The notes beneath the pieces were generated by a model that was given only the letters and a program-made list of their open reading frames with translations, was not told the DNA's origin and searched no databases. Shown here one piece after another: positions 26,427 through 35,118 of a DNA stretch of 64,000 nucleotides. Both the position numbers and the translations under genes were made by a program. Each line of letters begins with the position of its first letter. Positions within the stretch are counted from its first letter, which is position 1. The stretch comes from JANQPX01 sp965204405 (lineage in GTDB: Bacteria; Pseudomonadota; Alphaproteobacteria; Geminicoccales; Geminicoccaceae): contig CBDBEN010000005.1 in the NCBI GenBank assembly GCA_965204405.1, positions 2,852,001-2,916,000 on the forward strand, in the 5' to 3' direction.

Positions 26427-27467
26427 ATGCAAAACCAATCCACCGTCTCGCTTCAAAATGCCATCGGCCATGCCGACAGGCGCTGGCTCTTCAAGGGTCT
26501 GGGCCTAACGATCGTGGTCATCTCCCTTGCGCTGATCTTCTCGCTGATCAATCCACGCTTCGCCACGGTCACGAATTTCGCCAACGTGCTCACCCAGGCG
26601 TCCTACTACATGATCATCGCTGTCGGCATGACCTTCGTCATCACCAGCGCCGGGATCGACCTTTCCGTCGGCTCGCTTCTGGCGCTGATCACGGTCATCG
26701 GCTTCGATCTCATCAAGGCTGGGATGCCCCCGTTCCTCGGCGTGCTTGTCATGTTCGCACTTGGCGGCGGGATCGGCTGTCTGACCGGCCTCCTGATCGC
26801 TTTCGTCAAGATCCCGCCCTTCATCGCCACACTCGCGATGATGGTGAGCTTGCGTGGCCTTGCCCTGCTGCACTCTGCCGGCAACATGCATTACGGCTTG
26901 CCGACATCGCTCACCTGGCTCGGTCAGGGCGATCTTCTCGGTATCCCGGTTCCGGTCATCATCGCCTTGGCTTTTGCGCTCTTTGGCGGCTGGTTGTTCA
27001 ACCACACGAAATTCGGCCTGCATGTCCGCGCGATCGGCGGCAATCGCGAGGCCGCCAGGCTTGCCGGCGTGCCGGTCAATCGGGTCGAGGTGCTGGTCTA
27101 CGTCCTGATGGGGCTGTTCACCGCCCTCGGTGGCCTGATCATGATCGCCCGCATCGATTCCACCCAGGCCACCATCGGCACGGCCATGGAGATCCATGTG
27201 ATCGCCGCCGTCATCATCGGCGGCACCAGCCTCTTTGGTGGCAGCGGCACAGTCTACGGCACCGTTCTCGGCGCCCTGCTTCTGTCGATGATGACCAATG
27301 CACTGGTCATCGCCGGCGTCGACTATTTCTGGCAGCTCGTGGCCATGGGCGTGATCGTCCTGATCGCGGTTGCCATCGGCAATTTGCGCGAGCGGCGGAT
27401 CCCGACGCTTTCGCACCTACTGCGGCGCAACCAGGAAGACAGCGTCGCCAACAATCAAGGGAGGTAA
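26427..27467 (+). CDS. Sugar ABC transporter permease (RbsC-type)
   Basis: The 346-residue inner-membrane protein has about ten hydrophobic segments and the BPD_transp_2 pattern: MTFVITSAGIDLSVGSLLAL near residue 70, ARLAGVPVNRVEVLVYVLMG near 210 (ATPase-contacting loop) and AAVIIGGTSLFGGSGTVYGT near 262. GGAAGGGAGG precedes ATG. It follows the ATPase gene by 16 bp and is followed by the binding protein gene after 3 bp. Confidence 0.95.
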   Translation: MQNQSTVSLQNAIGHADRRWLFKGLGLTIVVISLALIFSLINPRFATVTNFANVLTQASYYMIIAVGMTFVITSAGIDLSVGSLLALITVIGFDLIKAGMPPFLGVLVMFALGGGIGCLTGLLIAFVKIPPFIATLAMMVSLRGLALLHSAGNMHYGLPTSLTWLGQGDLLGIPVPVIIALAFALFGGWLFNHTKFGLHVRAIGGNREAARLAGVPVNRVEVLVYVLMGLFTALGGLIMIARIDSTQATIGTAMEIHVIAAVIIGGTSLFGGSGTVYGTVLGALLLSMMTNALVIAGVDYFWQLVAMGVIVLIAVAIGNLRERRIPTLSHLLRRNQEDSVANNQGR

Positions 27468-27470
27468 TCA

Positions 27471-28454
27471 ATGTTGAGCCGTCGTCTTTTGATCCTGTCT
27501 GCCGCGTTGCTGGGCCTGTCGCTCGGTACGTCGACTGCGCGCGCCGAACCGATGCGCATCGCCTATCTGTCACCATCCTTCGATGTTTCCGATGCATGGG
27601 AGCGAGTCTACTGGGCAATCCAGGCCCGGCTCGAGGAAGTCGGCGTCGACTATGAGATCCAGGCTCTTGCGGTCGCCAGTCACGTCGACCATGCGGGCCA
27701 ACTTGCACAGGTCGAATCGGTGATTGCAAAAGGAGCCGACTACGTGTTCCTCGGCCCGACCGAATATGAAGCCGCAATCCCGGCTCTCCGCAAGCTGAAG
27801 CAAGCCGAGATCCCGACCGTAGTCTTCAACTTTCTCGAGCCTCATGAGGACGAAGCGGCGCGTGCCATGATGTATGTCGCGTTTTCCCATGAGGAGGGCG
27901 GGCGTCTTTCCGGCGAATGGGCGGCCGAGCATCTCGGCGGCAAGGGCAAGATCGCGATCCTGCAGGGTGCGCCTGGCGTGGTCAGCGATCAGCGAAGCGG
28001 CGGGTTTCTCAAGGTGGTCGAAGAATATCCCGACATCGAGATCATCATGGGACCGCACACCGACTTCGATCGCAGCAAAGCCTTCGACGCCGCCCAAAAC
28101 CTGCTGACCGCCCATGACGATATCGATCTGATCTACGGTGTGTCGACGGCCGTCGGCCTCGGGGCTGCCCAGGTCGTGAAGCAGGCGGGCAAGTCGGAAG
28201 AGATCGCCACCATGGGATTCGGCGGTACCGGCGATGAGATCGTCGCGATGAACGAAGGCTGGCTCACCGCCTCTGTCCTCCGCTCGATCGACGACAGCGG
28301 TGTCGCCATCGCCGACGCCTTCGTCGCGCACAGCAAAGGCGAAGAGGTGCCGCAAGTCTGGGGTGGCCCCTTCGTCATGGTTGACAAGGATTCGGACGCA
28401 GCAGCGTTGGTCGAACAAGCGAACCGCTACTCCAAGCCCAAGATGGGCCGTTGA
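27471..28454 (+). CDS. Sugar ABC transporter periplasmic binding protein (RbsB-type)
   Basis: The 327-residue protein has a Sec signal peptide (MLSRRLLILSAALLGLSLGT, cleavage near ARAEP). The mature part follows the type-1 periplasmic fold: MRIAYLSPSFDVSDAWERVY, GADYVFLGPTEYEAAIPAL, GKIAILQGAPGVVSDQRSGG and DLIYGVSTAVGLGAAQVVKQ. It starts 3 bp after the permease with AAGGGAGG in front. It binds the ligand, most likely a sugar or polyol, and delivers it to the permease. Ligand residues cannot be assigned from sequence alone. Confidence 0.93.
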   Translation: MLSRRLLILSAALLGLSLGTSTARAEPMRIAYLSPSFDVSDAWERVYWAIQARLEEVGVDYEIQALAVASHVDHAGQLAQVESVIAKGADYVFLGPTEYEAAIPALRKLKQAEIPTVVFNFLEPHEDEAARAMMYVAFSHEEGGRLSGEWAAEHLGGKGKIAILQGAPGVVSDQRSGGFLKVVEEYPDIEIIMGPHTDFDRSKAFDAAQNLLTAHDDIDLIYGVSTAVGLGAAQVVKQAGKSEEIATMGFGGTGDEIVAMNEGWLTASVLRSIDDSGVAIADAFVAHSKGEEVPQVWGGPFVMVDKDSDAAALVEQANRYSKPKMGR

Positions 28455-28474
28455 TGAGTGGCGTAACCACCTCA
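28455..28474 (+). repeat. Small palindrome directly after a stop codon
   Basis: TGAGTGGCGTAACCACCTCA follows the stop of the binding-protein gene without a gap. Near-identical GTGGCGTGGCCAC(C)TCA sequences follow the stops at 41367 and 43683. GTGGCGTAACCAC is an interrupted palindrome. Confidence 0.5.
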
Positions 28475-28497
28475 CGGACTCGAACCGGCATGGCCTA

Positions 28498-28621
28498 GAG
28501 CGTTTCCGGTTGAGGTTTACGCGGTGCCAACCCTCTCCCCCGCCCAACCACCCGCAGGATGCCGACCATATCGGGTGGTTGGGCGGGGAGAGGGCTGGAT
28601 CGACTTGTCAGGGATATGCTC
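28498..28621. repeat. 124-bp palindromic mini-element (MITE-like), copy 2
   Basis: Flanked by TA (28496-28497, 28622-28623), with ends GAGCGTTTCC and, inverted, GAGCATATCC. The left 25 bp agree with the IS630 right terminal repeat at 21 positions and with copy 1 at 23. The interior long inverted repeat (CCCGCCCAACCACCC / GGGTGGTTGGGCGGGG) is shared with copy 1. It lies 43 bp after the ABC operon and may serve as its terminator. Confidence 0.87.
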
Positions 28622-28784
28622 TAGGTCAGCGGTTTGTGGCCAGGACTGGTGAGTGTCATGCTTGATGTTGGACGTGACACTCACCAGCAGCGGCCCCTGG
28701 CCTTACCAAGCGAGCGGGCTCGCCGGCCTCTTCCCTCTCTTGCAGGTGTTTGCCTGATCGGCGGATTGACAACCCGCACCCGGT

Positions 28785-29687
28785 CTATTTGCCTGCGAGC
28801 CGCTGCCGAGGCGGATCGCCATTGGGCACTGGCTGGATCGCTGTGTTCGGCTTCCAGCCCGGTCGGCCAAAGGTCCGCATCCAGGCCTCGTGCCAGCTGT
28901 CGGCCCGTCTCAGATCGCGAAAATACTGCGGCAACTCGGAAAACCAGATGACAAGCGGATTGACGCTGTCGAAGTCGCGTTTGAGCCCGTAGGTCGGCGT
29001 TTCCTCTTCGGCCTGAAAGCTACCGAACAGCCGATCCCAAATGATGAGAATACCGCCGTAATTGCGATCGAGATATTTGTCATCGCTGCCGTGATGCACG
29101 CGGTGATGGGAGGGCGTGTTCAACACCCGTTCCAGAGCGCCAAGCTTGCCGATGATCTCGGTATGCAACCAGGTCTGATAGGCGAGCACGACGATGATGC
29201 CAAAGATGATCAGCTCCGGCGGGAAGCCCGTGAGCACCATCGGAAAATGTGCCAGGAGGGCCCAAATACCTTCGAAGGGACCGAAGCGAAGGCCTGTTAC
29301 GATGTTCAAATATCGGGACGAATGATGAACGGCATGATGCAGCCAAAGGAAACGAATCTCATGGGCAAGCCTGTGCTCCCAGTAATAGATAAAGTCGGCG
29401 ACCAGCACCGCCGAGGCTGCCGTCCAAACGTTCATCGGCAATGGCCAGGTGATAAACACATCGGCCACCAGCACGTAGAGACCGTAAGCGCCCGTCAGAA
29501 CGACGATCTCGACCAGGAGAAACGGCAGCTGGGTCGATGCGCTCGCCAGCATGTCGGCAAACGTGCGCCGGCGAAGCTTACCCTTGACCCATCCCTCGAT
29601 CAGCTCGATTGCCAAGATTGCCGTCCCGATCAGAAAAAACACCTCGTCGATCTGGGCTCCAAGACGCTCCAAGGCACTACCGGTCAT
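28785..29687 (-). CDS. Sterol desaturase/fatty acid hydroxylase family membrane protein
   Basis: The 300-residue protein has several membrane helices and the histidine clusters of the di-iron hydroxylase family: EHRLAHEIRFLWLHHAVHHS around residues 105-125 and PSHHRVHHGSDDKYLDRNYG around 192-211. LHTEIIGKLG lies between. These bind the two irons that activate oxygen on lipid substrates. The end matches the family (IWDRLFGSFQAEEETPTYGL). The start overlaps the end of the TetR gene by 11 bp, so the two form an operon with the regulator first. The lipid substrate is unknown. Confidence 0.9.
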   Translation of the reverse strand: MTGSALERLGAQIDEVFFLIGTAILAIELIEGWVKGKLRRRTFADMLASASTQLPFLLVEIVVLTGAYGLYVLVADVFITWPLPMNVWTAASAVLVADFIYYWEHRLAHEIRFLWLHHAVHHSSRYLNIVTGLRFGPFEGIWALLAHFPMVLTGFPPELIIFGIIVVLAYQTWLHTEIIGKLGALERVLNTPSHHRVHHGSDDKYLDRNYGGILIIWDRLFGSFQAEEETPTYGLKRDFDSVNPLVIWFSELPQYFRDLRRADSWHEAWMRTFGRPGWKPNTAIQPVPNGDPPRQRLAGK

Positions 29688-30240
29688 CGTTTGATGCTCC
29701 GAGTCCTTTGGTTAGCGTCCGCCACGCCAGCTCCGAAGCCTGGCCCGGCGTGGCTTCGCCAGTCCGAATCGACTCCCAGGCGGCGTACACCAAATGATCG
29801 AACGCCTGCACGATCCAACTGGTCGGAATGTTGGCGCTGAAGCCGCCTTCAGCCTTGGCCTGGTCGATCGCGTCAGTCAGCTCTTGCAGCTGACGCTGGT
29901 AACCTGCCATGACTTCCGGATCATGCTCGACCGGCTCCCGCGAGAGAAACCACTGGCGATCGGCAAGGGGGATGACCGCCGCGAGCGTGATCCGAAGTGC
30001 TTCGGTGTAGGTCGGAGCGTTCTCGGTTGCGGCGTCGACGGCCTCGTCTAGCTCACGCATGGCGGTGTGGGCAAGGGCGACCATGAGGTCGTCCCGCCCC
30101 TTGAAATGTCGGTGCAGGGTCGCACGCCCGACGCCTGCGTGCTCAGCGATGTCGGCAAGAGAAGCGGTCGGATCGCGGCCGAAAACCTGGAAGGCGGCCT
30201 CGAGAATGGCGTCGCGCGCTTGAGGTCTAATCTTGTTCAT
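29677..30240 (-). CDS. TetR-family transcriptional regulator
   Basis: From the Met at 30240 the product is 187 residues (a longer frame starts at 30258). The N-terminal HTH reads ILEAAFQVFGRDPTASLADI, AEHAGVGRATLHRHFKGRDD, the TetR signature. The C-terminal part is a ligand domain without assigned specificity. It is cotranscribed with the hydroxylase gene. Upstream sequence is AT-rich with an interrupted inverted repeat (GTATCATTTAATAC near 30252), a candidate for autoregulation. Confidence 0.9.
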   Translation of the reverse strand: MNKIRPQARDAILEAAFQVFGRDPTASLADIAEHAGVGRATLHRHFKGRDDLMVALAHTAMRELDEAVDAATENAPTYTEALRITLAAVIPLADRQWFLSREPVEHDPEVMAGYQRQLQELTDAIDQAKAEGGFSANIPTSWIVQAFDHLVYAAWESIRTGEATPGQASELAWRTLTKGLGASNDDR

Positions 30241-30537
30241 GAGACATCTATGTATCATTTAATACTATACTGTCAAGAATACTCACATTGCCAGTGCTGT
30301 TGAGCTGTACGAAGCCACGCAAAATAATGACCACGGTAGTGTGCAGCGGTTATTGGAGCCGTCGGCATATTCGAAGAGGTTAGCGACATCTCCACGACCT
30401 GGAGTACGTTAGAACGGTTCGGAGGCTTCGTTTTCGATCGCGATGAGATGGGGGACGAGCCACGAAGACGTCTGACAGAGGGCATTAGACAGCCTGGAAC
30501 GCTATTTCGATCCAGATGATTAGGAAAGGACATCTCG

Positions 30538-31152
30538 ATGAGCGTCATCCCCAAGCGTGAGCTCGCCATATTAACCTTCGTTACGCTTGATGGCGTCATG
30601 CAAGCGCCAGCGCAGCCGGAGGAAGATTATTCAGGCGGCTTCAAGCATGGCGGCTGGGCGTGGCCTTACTGGGATGAGGTGATGGCTCAGGTCAAAGATG
30701 AGGCGATGGCCGCACCCTACGATCTCCTGATCGGGCGAAAGACCTATGAGATCTTCGCGCCTCATTTTTCGAAAGCCGGCGATGATGACGGCGAAGCCAC
30801 CCTCCTGAACGAGGCGACGAAATATGTCGCGACAAACACCCCAAAGGACCTCGACTGGAACAATTCCATTCCAATCACTGGGGATATCGCTGCGGAAGTT
30901 GCCAAGCTCAAGACGCAGGAGGGTCCCTTGCTGCAGGTTCACGGCAGTTGGCAGCTCATCCAGACACTGCTTGCGAACGACCTCATCGATGAATTTCGGC
31001 TATGGACATTTCCTGTCGTTGTCGGCCCTGGCAAGCGATTGTTCAGCCAAGGCGCCGCTGGGCATGGACTGACGCTCGTTAAGTCCGGAGCGACATCGAA
31101 TGGTGTTGTTATGGGGATCTACCGTCGTCACGCAGCGCCAGAAGCACCGTGA
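30538..31152 (+). CDS. Dihydrofolate reductase-like (RibD C-terminal family) protein
   Basis: The 204-residue protein has the family frame: LAILTFVTLDGVMQAPAQPE, YDLLIGRKTYEIFAPHF, LLQVHGSWQLIQTLLANDLI, DEFRLWTFPVVVGPGKRLF. The GRKTYE and VVGPGKRLF blocks are typical of the YyaP/YwjB group. It probably binds NADPH; the substrate is not known. GAAAGGACATCTCG precedes ATG. Single gene, convergent with the LysR gene. Confidence 0.87.
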   Translation: MSVIPKRELAILTFVTLDGVMQAPAQPEEDYSGGFKHGGWAWPYWDEVMAQVKDEAMAAPYDLLIGRKTYEIFAPHFSKAGDDDGEATLLNEATKYVATNTPKDLDWNNSIPITGDIAAEVAKLKTQEGPLLQVHGSWQLIQTLLANDLIDEFRLWTFPVVVGPGKRLFSQGAAGHGLTLVKSGATSNGVVMGIYRRHAAPEAP

Positions 31153-31164
31153 TCCTCCGGTGAC

Positions 31165-32037
31165 CTAAGTCTTCTTGCCGACAGTCTCGATCAGCAGGTC
31201 CAGAACGGCATTGACCGACGGTGGTCGGTTCGACGGCGTGGCGAAAACGAATGTGTTGAGAATGGGGAGCGCTGGAAAACCGTCCTTGCCATTTCGGAGA
31301 ATGCGAAGATCACCCGTCGCCAGATCACGCGGGACGACGGTGACCGCCAATCCTGCGCCGACAGCACATTCAAGGCCCGAGCGGCTCGGACTTTCATAAG
31401 CGAGGCGGTAGGGAATGCCGCATGTGTCCAGGGCGGATAGCGCTGCCTTTCGGTAAATGCATCCCGGACCGAAGATCGCCAGCGGCACGGGCCGGTGCGC
31501 ATCGACGTCCGAGTGGACCGCACAGGCCCAGACCAGCGGTGTCCGGCTGACCCGTTTCGCACCGCTGCGCTTGTCATGCTGGGTGACGAAGGCGATGTCG
31601 ATCTCGCCGGCATCGAGCGCGTCGAGCGCTTCCCAGCTTCGATTGCAGTGCAGATCAACATCGATCATCGGATGGCGCGCATGCAGTGTCTCGAGTACTT
31701 TCGGCATGTAGCACATCGTGATGTCGGTAGCACCGATCCGCACTTGGCCGGACGATGCCTGCCGTCCCAGTTCAACGAGGACCTCGTCGGTCATTCGGTT
31801 CATCCGGTGCGCGAAGCGGAGGAGAATTTCCCCCTCCGGTGTGAGCTTGATGCCCCGGCCTCGTCGCTCGAACAGCCGCACCCGCAACATGTCTTCCAGC
31901 CGTCGGATCTGCATGCTGACGGCGGACTGCACGCAATTCAGACGCTCGGCGGCGCGGGTAAAGTGCTGCATCTCCGCGACCACGGCAAAGGTTCGCAGAA
32001 GGGCACTATCGATCGGCAAGCTAGATTTTACCATCAT
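31165..32037 (-). CDS. LysR-family transcriptional regulator
   Basis: The 290-residue protein has the N-terminal HTH (LLRTFAVVAEMQHFTRAAER, LNCVQSAVSMQIRRLEDMLR, LFERRGRGIKLTPEGE) and a type-2 periplasmic-like effector domain (VRIGATDITMCYMPKVLETL onwards). It is divergent from the MFS gene, the usual arrangement of a LysR protein and its target. The effector is unknown; an organic acid carried by the MFS protein is a reasonable guess. Confidence 0.93.
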   Translation of the reverse strand: MMVKSSLPIDSALLRTFAVVAEMQHFTRAAERLNCVQSAVSMQIRRLEDMLRVRLFERRGRGIKLTPEGEILLRFAHRMNRMTDEVLVELGRQASSGQVRIGATDITMCYMPKVLETLHARHPMIDVDLHCNRSWEALDALDAGEIDIAFVTQHDKRSGAKRVSRTPLVWACAVHSDVDAHRPVPLAIFGPGCIYRKAALSALDTCGIPYRLAYESPSRSGLECAVGAGLAVTVVPRDLATGDLRILRNGKDGFPALPILNTFVFATPSNRPPSVNAVLDLLIETVGKKT

Positions 32038-32049
32038 GATTTCTGATTG

Positions 32050-32064
32050 ATTGATCGAATCAAT
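32050..32064. promoter_or_regulatory. Candidate LysR operator between divergent genes
   Basis: ATTGAT-CGA-ATCAAT is a perfect 6-bp inverted repeat with a 3-bp centre, 13 bp ahead of the LysR start and 69 bp ahead of the MFS gene. LysR proteins commonly bind T-N11-A dyads between divergent genes. Inferred from symmetry and position. Confidence 0.45.
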
Positions 32065-32132
32065 TCATTGGAATGATGAATAGGTTGAGGGCAGATTGCA
32101 AGGGTTGAAACGTTTCGGAACAGGAAGCTCTC

Positions 32133-33335
32133 ATGTCCAGACATCTTTGGGTCATCATCATCTGTGCAGGCTCGATCATCGGCCTATCGGTCGGGTTGCG
32201 TCAGGCCATGGGGCTGTTTTTGGACCCGGTTTCCATTCAGCTCGGTCTGGGGCGGGAGACCTTTGCGCTTGCGATGGGCTTGATGAATCTGTTCTGGGGG
32301 CTGGGCGCACCCTTCGCTGGAGCGGTTGCGGATCGATATGGTGCCGGCCGCGTCGCGGGTCTCGGCGGCATGGCCTATGCAGCCGGACTGCTGGTCATGA
32401 TGCTCTCCTCGACGGGCGAGCATCTGCTGCTCGGCGGCACGCTGATCGGCCTCGGCCTCAGCGGTGCGGCGTTTACCGTCGTGCTGGGCGTCGTCGGCCG
32501 AAGCGCGCCAGGGCATCTTCGCAGCCAGGCGCTGGGTCTGGCATCGGTCGGCGGTTCCATCGGCCAGTTCGCAGCCCTGCCCTACACCCATGCGATGATC
32601 GAAGGGTTCGGCTGGGTCTTGGCCCTCGGCATTCTCGCAGCGACGGCCTTTCTCATTGTCCCGCTCGCTTATGGGATCGCGGGAAGGTCGGCGGAACAGG
32701 CGAGCACGGAAACGCAGGACATCCGCCAGGTTCTCCGGACGGCAAGAAACGTTCCAAGCTTCTGGCTCCTGAACGCGGGATTTTTCGTCTGCGGATTCCA
32801 CCTCGCCTTCGTCGGCGTTCATCTGCCTGCGTTCCTGGCGGACGAGGGATTTGAACCCTGGCTAGCGACGGATGCACTGACGACGGTCGGCATCACCAAT
32901 ATTATCGGCGTTTATGGCTTCGGGGTTCTCGGTGACCGCTACTCCAAAAAGACGCTGCTGAGCTATCTCTATCTGGCGAGATCGGCTGTTTTCCTTCTCT
33001 TCCTCGTCACCCCGATCACCGAAACATCCGTTCTGGCATTCGGCGCGACCATGGGATTTCTCTGGCTCGGGACCGTGCCGCTCACCAGCGGACTGGTAGG
33101 CGATATCTTCGGCACCCGTTACATGTCCATGCTGTTCGGCATCGTCTTTCTCGGCCATCAGATGGGAGGCTTTCTGGGTGCCTGGCTTGCGGGCGTGGCC
33201 TTTGACAGGTTCGGGTCATACGACACGATGTGGTGGTTGAGCGTTGCCCTCGGACTTCTTTCAGCGGCGCTTCATTGGCCGATCGACGAGCGTGAAATAC
33301 CTCAGGTCCGGGTCGCAACCGGCGCGAGTAGCTAG
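32133..33335 (+). CDS. MFS transporter (oxalate/formate antiporter-like)
   Basis: The 400-residue protein has about twelve membrane segments, starting IIICAGSIIGLSVGLRQAMG. MFS signatures include GAPFAGAVADRYGAGRVAGL after helix 2 and GVLGDRYSKKTLLSY after helix 8. The C-terminal half resembles monocarboxylate/oxalate-type carriers (GLVGDIFGTRYMSMLFGIVF, LGHQMGGFLGAWLAGVAFDR). It is probably controlled by the divergent LysR protein. Substrate uncertain. Confidence 0.9.
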   Translation: MSRHLWVIIICAGSIIGLSVGLRQAMGLFLDPVSIQLGLGRETFALAMGLMNLFWGLGAPFAGAVADRYGAGRVAGLGGMAYAAGLLVMMLSSTGEHLLLGGTLIGLGLSGAAFTVVLGVVGRSAPGHLRSQALGLASVGGSIGQFAALPYTHAMIEGFGWVLALGILAATAFLIVPLAYGIAGRSAEQASTETQDIRQVLRTARNVPSFWLLNAGFFVCGFHLAFVGVHLPAFLADEGFEPWLATDALTTVGITNIIGVYGFGVLGDRYSKKTLLSYLYLARSAVFLLFLVTPITETSVLAFGATMGFLWLGTVPLTSGLVGDIFGTRYMSMLFGIVFLGHQMGGFLGAWLAGVAFDRFGSYDTMWWLSVALGLLSAALHWPIDEREIPQVRVATGASS

Positions 33336-33365
33336 AGGGTCTCCGGTTGAGGTTTATCCGCTGCC
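33335..33365. repeat. Partial third copy of the mini-element (left end only)
   Basis: After a TA at 33333-33334 the sequence GAGGGTCTCCGGTTGAGGTT continues TATCCGCTGCC, matching the first 31 bp of copies 1 and 2 with few changes. The palindromic interior and right end are missing. It directly follows the MFS stop codon. Confidence 0.7.
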
Positions 33366-33466
33366 AGTTGAGTTAGCCAATATCGGTGGACCGCATGGTG
33401 CTGCGGCCATTGCGGTTCATTGCCCTACTCAGGCTACCCGTCCGCAGAATGGCTCCAAAGCCCATT

Positions 33467-33497
33467 AAAAAAAACGCCCGAGCCTGAGCCCGGGCGT
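33467..33497 (-). terminator. Rho-independent terminator of the GMC dehydrogenase operon
   Basis: On the minus strand GACGCCCGGGCTCAGGCTCG closes a GC-rich hairpin (arms CGCCCG.GC / GC.CGGGCG around CTCAG-like loop) followed by eight T. It lies 33 bp past the stop of the GMC gene, so it ends the leftward operon 35760-33530. Confidence 0.85.
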
Positions 33498-33529
33498 CTT
33501 CCTAATGTCAAGCCAGCGGCAGCCTGCCG

Positions 33530-35101
33530 CTAGATCTCGTTCTTGCCCATCTGCTCGGCGATGTAGTCCGCCTGGCGAAGGGCCAGGGTGACGATCGTCA
33601 AGGTCGGGTTTTCAGCAGCGCCCGTGGTAAACTGGCTGCCATCGGACACGAACAGATTCTTGATGTCGTGACTTTGGCCCCATTTGTTGACCACACCGTC
33701 TTCCGACTTTTCGCTCATCCGGTTGGTGCCGAGATTGTGCGTCGATGGATAAGGCGGCGTGTGGTGGGTCCACTTGGCCCCAACGGCCTCATAAACGGCA
33801 CTGCCCTGCTGATAGGCATGATTACGCATGGCGATGTCGTTCTCATGGTCGCTGAACGTCACCTTGGGTACAGGCAGACCATGAGCATCCTTCATCTCCG
33901 GATCCAGCTCGACCCTGTTGCTCTCCTGCGGCATGTCCTCGCCGACCAGCCACATGCCGGCGGTATTGGCATAGTCGTCGAGCTTGGCGGCATAGTCCCG
34001 CCCCCAGGCGCCCGGCTCCAGAAAGGCCGGCATGAACGGAAGACCGAGCGACAGCGTTTCCATCTCGTAGCCGCCGGCAAAGCCGCGGGACGGATCATGG
34101 CCGGACTCGTCCGTGATGATCCCGGCCATGGTCGTGCCTTTGTACATATGAACCGGGTCTTCAAAGCCTGCGTAGACGGAGCCGGTCATGTGACGCATGT
34201 AGTTGCGTCCGACCTTGCCCGAGGAATTGGCCAGCCCATCCGGATATTTCGATGATTGCGAGTTCAGCAGGAGCCGCGGGCTCTCGATCGAGTTACCGGC
34301 GATCGCGACGACCCGTGCCTGTTGAACATGCTGATTGCCGTCGGCATCCGCATAGAGAACACCGGTAACCTTGCCGCTGTCGTCATGCTGGATCTGCAGG
34401 GCCTGGCACTGCGCGCGCAGCTCGAAGTTACCCGTCGCCTCAGCTTTCGGGATCTCCGAATAGAGCGTCGACCATTTCGCACCCATCTTGCAGCCCTGGA
34501 AACAGAAGCCGAGCTGCTGGCACTGATTGCGATCATCCCGTTCGCGCGAATTGATCGCCATGCGGCCGGTATGGCAGTCCTTGTAGCCCAGCTTCATGGC
34601 GCCGTTGTACATGACCTTGAAGTTGTTGTTGCCAGGCAGTCCCGGAATGCCGTGGGTCCGGGTCACGCCGAGCTTGTCCTCGGCCTTGTCGTAGTAAGGC
34701 TCCAGATCCGCAAGCGTGATCGGCCAATCGAGGAGACTGGCTCCCGCTATCTCGCCATACACCGTCTTGGTCTTGAACTCATGCTCCTGGATACGAAGCG
34801 AAGCGCCGGCCCAATGGGTGGTGCTGCCGCCGACCGTCTTGCAGATCCAGGCAGGCAAGCCCGGAAAATCCTTCGCGACCCGCCAGTCGCCCGCCGTGGT
34901 GCGCGGGTCCAGCCAGGCAAGCTGGAGGAACGATCCCCATTCGTCGTTGACGTAGCTCTCGGTGCTCTGCTTGGCACCCGCCTCGAGCATCACCACGTCG
35001 ATGCCGCGCGTCGCAAGCTCGTGGCCGAGCGAGCCGCCGCCTGCACCCGAGCCGATGATGACGACCACGCCGTCGTCGTTCAATTCGTAAGTCTTAGCCA
35101 T
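33530..35101 (-). CDS. GMC-type FAD dehydrogenase (gluconate 2-dehydrogenase large-subunit-like)
   Basis: The 523-residue flavoprotein begins with VVVIIGSGAGGGSLGHELAT (FAD site, residues 12-31) and VVMLEAGAK. THWAGASLRI and the cysteine-containing RDDRNQCQQLGFCFQGCKMG segment are typical of GMC subunits of membrane-bound sugar and alcohol dehydrogenases. The C-terminal motif STHNLGTNRMSEKSEDG and the GAAENPTLTIVTLALRQADY segment complete the family pattern. It follows a Tat-type small subunit gene by 17 bp. No cytochrome c subunit gene is nearby, so the electron acceptor is not visible. Confidence 0.88.
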   Translation of the reverse strand: MAKTYELNDDGVVVIIGSGAGGGSLGHELATRGIDVVMLEAGAKQSTESYVNDEWGSFLQLAWLDPRTTAGDWRVAKDFPGLPAWICKTVGGSTTHWAGASLRIQEHEFKTKTVYGEIAGASLLDWPITLADLEPYYDKAEDKLGVTRTHGIPGLPGNNNFKVMYNGAMKLGYKDCHTGRMAINSRERDDRNQCQQLGFCFQGCKMGAKWSTLYSEIPKAEATGNFELRAQCQALQIQHDDSGKVTGVLYADADGNQHVQQARVVAIAGNSIESPRLLLNSQSSKYPDGLANSSGKVGRNYMRHMTGSVYAGFEDPVHMYKGTTMAGIITDESGHDPSRGFAGGYEMETLSLGLPFMPAFLEPGAWGRDYAAKLDDYANTAGMWLVGEDMPQESNRVELDPEMKDAHGLPVPKVTFSDHENDIAMRNHAYQQGSAVYEAVGAKWTHHTPPYPSTHNLGTNRMSEKSEDGVVNKWGQSHDIKNLFVSDGSQFTTGAAENPTLTIVTLALRQADYIAEQMGKNEI

Positions 35102-35118
35102 GATCCGATCCCTCCCCT

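Noticed and set aside
25148..26443. 431-codon minus-strand frame opposite the sugar ABC ATPase
   Set aside because: The plus strand holds an unmistakable ATPase; the antisense frame is an artefact of codon bias.
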